DNA from: Ruminococcus sp.
GTDB taxonomy: Bacteria > Bacillota > Clostridia > Oscillospirales > Acutalibacteraceae
NCBI GenBank assembly: GCA_003521625.1
Contig: DPHV01000039.1
Coordinates: 1-11,538 of the forward strand
Direction of reading: 5' to 3'
DNA length: 11,538 nucleotides
In this document: positions 6,669 to 11,538 of the stretch, one piece after another
How the letters are laid out: each line of letters opens with the position of its first letter
Numbering within the stretch: the first letter of the stretch is position 1
The notes under the pieces: generated by a model
What the model was told of the DNA's origin: nothing
Databases searched by the model: none
What the model saw: only the letters and a program-made list of their open reading frames with translations
Position numbers and translations under genes: made by a program

Positions 6669-6677
6669 CTGTGGTTC

Positions 6678-6713
6678 GCTAAGTATCCGAAGGGATTTGA
6701 AGGTGAGCGTTAA
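6678..6713. repeat. Direct repeat copy 1 containing an inverted tRNA-Arg T-arm fragment
   Basis: 36 bases nearly identical to 6827-6862 (first 27 bases perfect, then one mismatch, then eight matches). It contains CCGAAGGGATTTGAA (6687-6701), the exact reverse complement of tRNA-Arg 6609-6623. The two copies start 149 bases apart. Confidence 0.8.
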
Positions 6714-6714
6714 G

Positions 6715-6737
6715 AAAACAGTCCTGTGGACTGTTTT
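6715..6737 (+). terminator. Second hairpin with T-run after tRNA-Arg
   Basis: AAAACAGTCC (6715-6724) and GGACTGTTTT (6728-6737) form a perfect 10-bp stem with a TGT loop, and the right arm ends in five T's. GTTCGCTAA (6674-6682) and TTAGCGAAC (6737-6745) form a flanking inverted repeat. It could be a backup terminator or part of a repeat unit. Confidence 0.5.
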
Positions 6738-6826
6738 TAGCGAACAGCGTTTATGATACTTTTCCAATCGCAACACGCCGCAACAAGCGAGATGGTCTTT
6801 TTCTACAGATGAACGTACTTCGGGCG

Positions 6827-6862
6827 GCTAAGTATCCGAAGGGATTTGAAGGTAAGCGTTAA
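6827..6862. repeat. Direct repeat copy 2 containing an inverted tRNA-Arg T-arm fragment
   Basis: The second copy of the 36-base repeat at 6678-6713. It is immediately preceded by CTTCGGGCGG (6818-6827), identical to tRNA-Arg 6618-6627 in direct orientation and exactly 200 bases away. This copy ends eight bases before the stop codon of the small minus-strand gene. Confidence 0.8.
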
Positions 6863-6869
6863 AATCGCC

Positions 6870-7103
6870 TCACCCCTGCTTTGCAAGCACTCGCCTTACA
6901 AAGAACATAACTACTCCTATTACTGAAAACACCGAGAATACGAATGCATATTTGCCGATAAATGAAACGGATTTCCTTGCATTTTCCGAAACTTTCTTTG
7001 CAGAAAATACTGCAAATTGTTTTATCTTTTTGCATACACTTAACGAAAGCGAAACGGTTTTATCCTTGATTTTAAATGCCAAATCCTTAATTTTCATAAT
7101 CAT
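6870..7103 (-). CDS. Small single-pass membrane protein of unknown function
   Basis: A 77-residue protein that I do not recognise. The N-terminal half is Lys-rich and amphipathic (about 1-45), and one hydrophobic segment follows (about 48-69, YAFVFSVFSVIGVVMFFV). It ends in a short positive tail (RRVLAKQG), suggesting the tail lies in the cytoplasm. The ATG at 7103 is chosen because AAAGGGG lies eight bases upstream; the ATG at 7109 would be only two bases from it. A good promoter sits upstream, which supports a real gene. It is divergent from the lipoprotein gene, so the two may share regulation. No clear terminator follows; the tRNA-derived repeat lies there instead. Confidence 0.6.
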   Translation of the reverse strand: MIMKIKDLAFKIKDKTVSLSLSVCKKIKQFAVFSAKKVSENARKSVSFIGKYAFVFSVFSVIGVVMFFVRRVLAKQG

Positions 7104-7152
7104 AAACATCGCCCCTTTAGTGTTATATGTATTATTTCATTGATACAATTAT

Positions 7153-7181
7153 ATTTTATATCATTATTTTTTAAATGTCAA
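7153..7181 (-). promoter_or_regulatory. Promoter of the small membrane protein gene
   Basis: On the minus strand, TTGACA (7181-7176), a 17-base spacer and TAAAAT (7158-7153). It lies about 50 bases upstream of the chosen start. The intergenic region 7104-7328 also holds the divergent lipoprotein promoter. Confidence 0.7.
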
Positions 7182-7244
7182 CAGCTTTTCCTAAAAACAA
7201 AAATTAAGTAATGCGTTTATTTTGACGATAAAAAGGCAAAAATG

Positions 7245-7273
7245 TTTACAAAAACTGTAAATTAGTATATACT
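7245..7273 (+). promoter_or_regulatory. Promoter of the Big_2/YARHG lipoprotein gene
   Basis: TTTACA (7245-7250), a 17-base spacer and TATACT (7268-7273), about 55 bases ahead of the ATG. TTTACA and TGTAAA (7256-7261) form a short inverted repeat over the -35 region that could be an operator. Confidence 0.6.
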
Positions 7274-7328
7274 AAAACCACCATACAGACAAATAATATT
7301 AGGGCGTAAAGAATAGGAGGACATTATT

Positions 7329-8276
7329 ATGAAAAAGACTGCACTTTTGCTTTGTATTATAGCTATAGTCCCCTTTGTTTTCTGCTCCTGCTTTGACAAA
7401 GAGGTGCAGAGCATTGAGTTAAGCGAAACCGATGTCACTATGACTGTCGGCGATTCACTCGGAATTGAAGCAAAAATTCTTCCCGAGGACGCTAAAACCA
7501 AGGCACTTGACTGGATAAGCTCCGATAACAAAATCGTCACCGTATCCGACGGCACCATAAAGGCAAAAAGCGCAGGCACAGCTGTTGTGACGGCAAAAGC
7601 AGAAAACGATATTAAGGCGACCTGCAACGTCACTGTAACTGACAAGGAAGTGACCTCTATTACCCTGAGCAGTGCCAATGTTTCCGTCAAAGAGGGCAAG
7701 AAAATTCAGCTTATTGCAAAAACTCAGCCTTCAGACGCACCGAGCGGTGTTCTTGAATGGAGTTCAAGCGATGAGAAAGTTGCAATTGTAAACAGTGAGG
7801 GCTTTGTTACGGGCGTAAAATCGGGCGTTGCAAGCATCACCTGCAAGTCGCAAAACGGCAAGGAAGCCTCCTGCACAGTTACGGTAAAGTCTGAACAGGT
7901 GACTAACCCTGTTATGCCGAGCACCGCTCCTACGCAAAGCAGTACAAAGCCGTCATCATCAAGCAGTAAAAAGGGTAAAATCACTACGCAGAATTCATCT
8001 CCGAGCGAAATCGGAAATGCATATAAAAGCGACTTCATTTTTTATGATTCCTCCTACAGAAAGCTTACCGACTCTGAAGTTTCAAGGCTTTCTTCATCGG
8101 AAATCCAGCAGGCTATCAACGAAATATACGCTCGCTACGGACGTGTTTTCAAGGACAGTCAGATTAAGGCTTACTTCAAATCGACCGAGTGGTACATTGA
8201 AAATCCGAGCTACAGCGACTCGAACGTAAACGACATTGAAAAAGCGAATCTTTCATTACTTATAAAATACCGTTAG
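7329..8276 (+). CDS. Surface lipoprotein with two Big_2 domains and a C-terminal YARHG domain
   Basis: A 315-residue exported protein. The signal peptide (1-20) has KK then a hydrophobic core, ending at a cysteine pair. C21 is the likely lipidated residue, although the lipobox (FCSC) is not canonical. Two bacterial Ig-like Big_2 repeats follow (about 26-105 and 107-189), each opening with V-x-S-I-x-L-S and ending in C-x-V-T-V. A Ser/Thr/Pro-rich linker (about 190-225) leads to a C-terminal module (about 245-312) with NEIYARYGRVF and a Y/W-rich tail, matching the YARHG domain of clostridial envelope proteins. It probably sits on the outer face of the membrane in the wall; its ligand is unknown. 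AGGAGG lies eight bases before the ATG and a promoter lies upstream. It appears monocistronic. Confidence 0.88.
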   Translation: MKKTALLLCIIAIVPFVFCSCFDKEVQSIELSETDVTMTVGDSLGIEAKILPEDAKTKALDWISSDNKIVTVSDGTIKAKSAGTAVVTAKAENDIKATCNVTVTDKEVTSITLSSANVSVKEGKKIQLIAKTQPSDAPSGVLEWSSSDEKVAIVNSEGFVTGVKSGVASITCKSQNGKEASCTVTVKSEQVTNPVMPSTAPTQSSTKPSSSSSKKGKITTQNSSPSEIGNAYKSDFIFYDSSYRKLTDSEVSRLSSSEIQQAINEIYARYGRVFKDSQIKAYFKSTEWYIENPSYSDSNVNDIEKANLSLLIKYR

Positions 8277-8307
8277 ACAAAATACATCAGAATTTTCCTC
8301 TCATTGA

Positions 8308-8336
8308 TTGACAAAAGCGCACTAAAATGAGATAAT
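8308..8336 (+). promoter_or_regulatory. Promoter of valS and its leader
   Basis: A consensus TTGACA (8308-8313), a 17-base spacer and GATAAT (8331-8336). Initiation near 8343 would give a leader of about 300 bases before valS. Confidence 0.8.
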
Positions 8337-8354
8337 ATATAATACTTAATGAAT

Positions 8355-8380
8355 AAACGGCAACACGCCGTTGCCGTTTT
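8355..8380 (+). terminator. GC-rich hairpin with T-run at the start of the valS leader
   Basis: AAACGGCAA (8355-8363) and TTGCCGTTT (8371-8379) form a perfect 9-bp stem with a seven-base loop, followed by TTTTG. It fits a terminator for the upstream lipoprotein gene. It lies about 12 bases after the predicted valS transcription start, so it could also be an attenuator. A smaller hairpin ACCGA/TCGGT (8388-8399) with a T-run follows. Confidence 0.6.
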
Positions 8381-8446
8381 GTAAAACACCGAAATCGGTA
8401 TTTTTACGCAAAATCAAAGATTTTCATTCAGTAAGACCTTTGATAA

Positions 8447-8582
8447 GCCTGTTTTGCCGGAAAAGCGTTTTCCGGTAAGTGCAAGAGTTTTGAGTTTATT
8501 AACTCAAAAACCTTGCACCTGAACAATTCAAAAAATAGTTATTTGTTTGATGTTTTATATTTTTTTGAGTTGTTCAGCAGGC
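8447..8582 (+). ncRNA. Predicted four-way-junction RNA in the valS leader
   Basis: Four helices fit with almost no unpaired joining bases. P1 is GCCTG/CAGGC (8447-8451 with 8578-8582). P2 is 11 bp (8454-8464 with 8468-8478, one G-U) closed by a GCG loop. P3 is 7 bp (8479-8485 with 8512-8518), a 2x2 internal loop and 9 bp (8488-8496 with 8501-8509) closed by TATT. P4 is 17 bp (8519-8535 with 8561-8577, one G-U). P2, P3, P4 and P1 abut directly, and only two bases join P1 to P2. It matches no riboswitch or T-box that I recognise. It is probably a cis-acting leader structure or an inserted structured repeat; function is unproven. Confidence 0.6.
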
Positions 8583-8597
8583 ATTATATAAGTATAT

Positions 8598-8620
8598 GTA
8601 AGCGCAATGATTTTGCTTAC
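8598..8620 (+). promoter_or_regulatory. Hairpin 16 bases ahead of the valS ribosome binding site
   Basis: GTAAGC (8598-8603) pairs with GCTTAC (8615-8620) over an 11-base loop that can partly pair internally. No T-run follows, so it is not a terminator. It could influence translation of valS. Confidence 0.4.
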
Positions 8621-8649
8621 CACTTTGCAATGTATGAGGAGATATGTTT

Positions 8650-11343
8650 ATGGCAAAGGAACTTGCTAAATCTTACAACCCCTCGGAATTCGAGGACAAA
8701 ATTTATGATTTCTGGATTAAGGGCAACTACTTCCACGCCGAAGTGGACAAGGACAAAAAGCCCTATACTATTGTTATGCCGCCGCCAAACATTACTGGAC
8801 AGCTGCATATGGGACACGCACTTGACGAAACCTTGCAGGATATTTTAATCCGCTGGAGAAGAATGCAGGGCTACAGCGCACTCTGGCTTCCCGGAACAGA
8901 CCACGCTTCAATTGCGACAGAGGCTAAAATTGTTGAGGCTATGCGCAAAGAGGGAGTTTCAAAGGAAGACATCGGACGTGAGGGATTTCTTGAACGTGCG
9001 TGGGACTGGAAGCGTGAATACGGCGGAAGAATCACAAGCCAGTTAAGAAAGCTCGGCTCAAGCTGTGACTGGGAGCGTGAACGCTTTACAATGGATGAGG
9101 GCTGTTCAAAGGCGGTTACCGAGGTATTTGTCAAGCTCTATGAGGAAGGTAAAATCTACAGAGGCAACCGAATGGTAAACTGGTGTCCGCACTGCTGCAC
9201 ATCAATTTCCGACGCCGAGGTTGAATACAAGGAACAGCACGGTCATTTCTGGCATCTGCTCTATCAGGTTAAGGAAACAGGCGAATACCTTGAAATTGCA
9301 ACAACACGTCCCGAAACAATGCTCGGCGACACAGCCGTTGCAATCAACAAGGACGACGAACGCTACAAGCATCTGCACGGCTGTCACGTAATTCTCCCGC
9401 TGCTCAACAAGGAAATCCCGATTGTATGCGACGAACACGCAGATATGGAAAAAGGAACAGGCGTTGTTAAGATTACTCCCGCCCATGACCCCAACGACTT
9501 TGAGGTTGGTCAGCGCTGCAAGCTTCCTATCGTGCGCTGCTTTACTTACGACGGTCATATGACGGGTGCTAAGGACGTCGCCGAATACAACGAGCTGAAG
9601 GCAAAGGGTCAGCTTGCAGAAAACGAGCCCGAGGTGCTTGACTGCGGAAAATACGCAGGAATGACAACCATGGAGGCAAGAGAAGCAATTCTTGCCGATC
9701 TTAAGGCTATCGGAGCACTCAAAAAGGTTGAGGAGCTTACACACGACGTCGGCACATGCTACCGCTGTCACACAACTATTGAGCCTATGGTTTCAAAGCA
9801 GTGGTTTGTCAAGATGGCTCCGCTTGCAGAACCTGCAATTGAGTGTGTCAGAAACGGCGAAACAAGGATTATTCCCGAACGCTTTGAAAAGGTATATTAC
9901 CACTGGATGGAGAACATAAAAGACTGGTGTATTTCACGTCAGCTCTGGTGGGGACACAGAATCCCTGCGTGGTACTGCGATGACTGCGGCGAAATTATCG
10001 TTGCAAAGGAAGCACCGACAGTTTGCCCGAAGTGCGGCAAAAATCATCTGCATCAGGACGAGGACACGCTCGACACGTGGTTCAGCTCCGCTTTGTGGCC
10101 TTTCTCAACACTCGGCTGGCCTGACAAGACTCCTGAGCTTGAGTACTTCTACCCCACCGATACTCTCGTTACGGGTTACGATATTATCTTCTTCTGGGTT
10201 GCAAGAATGATTTTCTCCGCATGTGAGCATACAGGCAAAGCACCGTTCAAAACCGTATTTATGCACGGCATTGTTCGTGACGAAAACGGCGTTAAGATGT
10301 CAAAATCACTCGGCAACGGCATTGACCCTCTTGAGGTTATTGACAAATACGGCGCAGACGCACTCAGATTTTTCCTTGCAACGGGCAACTCACCCGGAAA
10401 CGATATGAGATTTTCCGAAAAACGTGTTGAGGCTTGTGCAAACTTTGCAAACAAGCTCTGGAACGCATCACGCTACGTTCATATGAACATTGACGATTAC
10501 GACGTTCCGCAAGAGCTTCCGAAAACACTTACAACCGAGGACAAGTGGATTGTTTCCACTCTCAACACGGTTGCAAAGGAAGTCAACGAAAATCTTGAAA
10601 AATTCGAGCTTGGTATTGCCGTTCAGAAGGTTTATGAGTTCATCTGGGACTGCTACTGCGACTGGTACATTGAGCTTGTAAAGGCAAGACTTTCAAGCGA
10701 CGGCGAGGACGCACAGAACGCAAGACAGGTTCTGCTCTATGTTCTCGACCGGATTTTAAGACTTCTTCATCCGTTTATGCCCTACATCACAGAGGAAATC
10801 TGGCAGACAATTCCCCACGAAGGCGAAACGGTTATGCTTGCGAAGTACCCTGAATACAGCGCAGAGCTTGACTATCCCGAGGCTGTTCTTGAAATGCAGA
10901 GGGTTATGGAGGCAATCCGTGCAATCCGTAACCGCCGTGCAGAGATGAACGTTCCTCCGTCAAGAAAAGCAAAGGTTTACGTTGCAACAAAGTTCCCGCA
11001 GACCTTCAAGGGCGGCACAGCGTTCATTCAGAAGCTTGCGTCTGCAAGCGAGGTAGAGGTTTCCGACAGCTTTGAAATTGAGGGAGCTGTTACAATCGTA
11101 ACGGCTGACGCAAAGATTTACATTCCGATGGACGAGCTTGTTGACAAGGAAGCAGAGCTTGCAAGACTTAACAAGGAGCTTGAGCAGGTTAAGAAACGCC
11201 TTGCACAGAGCGAGGGCAAGCTTAACAATCAGGGCTTCGTAGCAAAGGCACCCGAGGCTGTAATTGAAAAGGTTAAGGGACAAGCGGCAAAGGAAAGAGA
11301 GCAGATTGCGCTTATTGAAGCGGCTATAAATGCATTGAAATAA
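8650..11343 (+). CDS. valS: Valyl-tRNA synthetase
   Basis: An 897-residue class Ia aminoacyl-tRNA synthetase charging tRNA-Val with valine, in the cytoplasm. The HIGH motif is HMGH at 53-56 within PPPNITGQLHMGHA, the ValRS form, and the KMSKS loop is at 549-553. The CP1 editing domain (about 150-350), which hydrolyses Thr-tRNA-Val, contains TTRPET at 218-223. CxxC pairs at C443/C446 and C459/C462 suggest a zinc knuckle. The anticodon-binding domain follows (about 610-760), and a Glu/Lys/Leu coiled coil (about 830-895) ends the protein, as usual for bacterial ValRS. ATG 8650 is preferred to ATG 8644 because AGGAG (8637-8641) is eight bases away rather than two. The long structured leader lacks the T-box expected for many clostridial valS genes. 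Confidence 0.97.
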   Translation: MAKELAKSYNPSEFEDKIYDFWIKGNYFHAEVDKDKKPYTIVMPPPNITGQLHMGHALDETLQDILIRWRRMQGYSALWLPGTDHASIATEAKIVEAMRKEGVSKEDIGREGFLERAWDWKREYGGRITSQLRKLGSSCDWERERFTMDEGCSKAVTEVFVKLYEEGKIYRGNRMVNWCPHCCTSISDAEVEYKEQHGHFWHLLYQVKETGEYLEIATTRPETMLGDTAVAINKDDERYKHLHGCHVILPLLNKEIPIVCDEHADMEKGTGVVKITPAHDPNDFEVGQRCKLPIVRCFTYDGHMTGAKDVAEYNELKAKGQLAENEPEVLDCGKYAGMTTMEAREAILADLKAIGALKKVEELTHDVGTCYRCHTTIEPMVSKQWFVKMAPLAEPAIECVRNGETRIIPERFEKVYYHWMENIKDWCISRQLWWGHRIPAWYCDDCGEIIVAKEAPTVCPKCGKNHLHQDEDTLDTWFSSALWPFSTLGWPDKTPELEYFYPTDTLVTGYDIIFFWVARMIFSACEHTGKAPFKTVFMHGIVRDENGVKMSKSLGNGIDPLEVIDKYGADALRFFLATGNSPGNDMRFSEKRVEACANFANKLWNASRYVHMNIDDYDVPQELPKTLTTEDKWIVSTLNTVAKEVNENLEKFELGIAVQKVYEFIWDCYCDWYIELVKARLSSDGEDAQNARQVLLYVLDRILRLLHPFMPYITEEIWQTIPHEGETVMLAKYPEYSAELDYPEAVLEMQRVMEAIRAIRNRRAEMNVPPSRKAKVYVATKFPQTFKGGTAFIQKLASASEVEVSDSFEIEGAVTIVTADAKIYIPMDELVDKEAELARLNKELEQVKKRLAQSEGKLNNQGFVAKAPEAVIEKVKGQAAKEREQIALIEAAINALK

Positions 11344-11349
11344 TAAATT

Positions 11350-11384
11350 AAGCGGTACAGTGAGCAATGGCTGTACCGCTTTTT
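11350..11384 (+). terminator. Rho-independent terminator of valS
   Basis: AAGCGGTACAG (11350-11360) and CTGTACCGCTT (11371-11381) form a perfect 11-bp stem with a 10-base loop, followed by a run of T's. It begins seven bases after the valS stop codon, so valS is the last gene of its transcript. Confidence 0.9.
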
Positions 11385-11415
11385 GCATTATTTGTAAGAT
11401 GATACCTTTAATAAT

Positions 11416-11538
11416 TAAACCATAATTTAGCCGAGTGCCTCGGCTCGCAAATCGAGTGGAAAAGTCGGTTTGTTTGAAAAAAATTGCAGCCCGAATTTTA
11501 AGTTGATATATAGGTAACGTTTTGTTACTATTGTAGCG
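11416..11538. mobile_element. Partial, divergent second copy of the foldback element
   Basis: It opens with TAAACCATAATTTA (11416-11429), identical to the left terminal repeat at 6117-6130. Its inner part (11493-11535) aligns with the reverse complement of about 6341-6382, sharing TTGATAT, GGTAACGTTT and TTGTAG/GTGTAG blocks. It is therefore an inverted, diverged copy cut off by the window edge. The GTGTGGAG tract is replaced here by a GCCGAG/CTCGGC hairpin (11430-11444). Confidence 0.6.

Noticed and set aside
6546..6776. Minus-strand open frame over tRNA-Arg
   Set aside because: It is antisense to the tRNA and its terminator and contains the typical RPKGFEPPFSG artefact.
8343..8643. T-box riboswitch for valS
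   Set aside because: No T-box consensus (GGUGG-type antiterminator sequence) or Stem I AGUA pattern was seen, and the structured region is not followed by a terminator.
8513..8848. Plus-strand open frame overlapping the valS leader and start
   Set aside because: It is in a different frame from valS, starts inside the predicted P3 helix with no ribosome site, and looks non-coding.
9202..9771. 189-residue minus-strand open frame within valS
   Set aside because: Lies wholly inside the well-supported valS gene with no ribosome site; cysteine-rich shadow translation.

Overview
The window looks like a low-to-moderate-GC gut clostridium of the Oscillospiraceae/Ruminococcaceae type. This is inferred from strong Shine-Dalgarno sites, Gram-positive style TTGACA/TATAAT promoters, CCA-encoding tRNA genes, a Big_2/YARHG-type lipoprotein and clostridial-looking ABC-F and ValRS proteins. 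No species can be named from the sequence alone.

Layout. (1) Positions 1 to about 3280 are visibly more AT-rich than the rest and look like the end of an integrated element. They hold a 650-base repeat- and palindrome-rich non-coding stretch, a radical SAM enzyme gene, and a tyrosine recombinase (integrase) gene. The element probably continues past the left edge. (2) A minus-strand tRNA operon follows (promoter, tRNA-Thr UGU, hairpin, tRNA-Tyr GUA, terminator). Its tRNA-Tyr 3' end faces the integrase gene, the usual geometry for an element sitting beside a tRNA. (3) A probable two-gene plus-strand unit encodes a small DUF5658-like membrane protein and an ABC-F ATPase. (4) Positions 6052-6554 have no gene but contain a strong promoter and a 375-bp foldback element with terminal inverted repeats and nested internal inverted repeats; tRNA-Arg(CCG) and its terminator follow. 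(5) Positions 6670-6865 carry two long direct repeats that contain the reverse complement of the tRNA-Arg T-arm. (6) A small single-pass membrane protein gene and a Big_2/YARHG lipoprotein gene diverge from facing promoters. (7) valS follows a long structured leader with no T-box, and ends at a clear terminator. (8) The last 120 bases are a divergent partial copy of the foldback element, in opposite orientation.

How it fits together. The chromosomal backbone is translation-related housekeeping (three tRNAs, an ABC-F ribosome factor, ValRS) with small envelope proteins between. The accessory part is the integrase with its radical SAM cargo. The signals most worth following are the foldback element family (two copies here, one apparently lying between a good promoter and tRNA-Arg), the four-way-junction RNA predicted in the valS leader, and the palindrome array ahead of the radical SAM gene.
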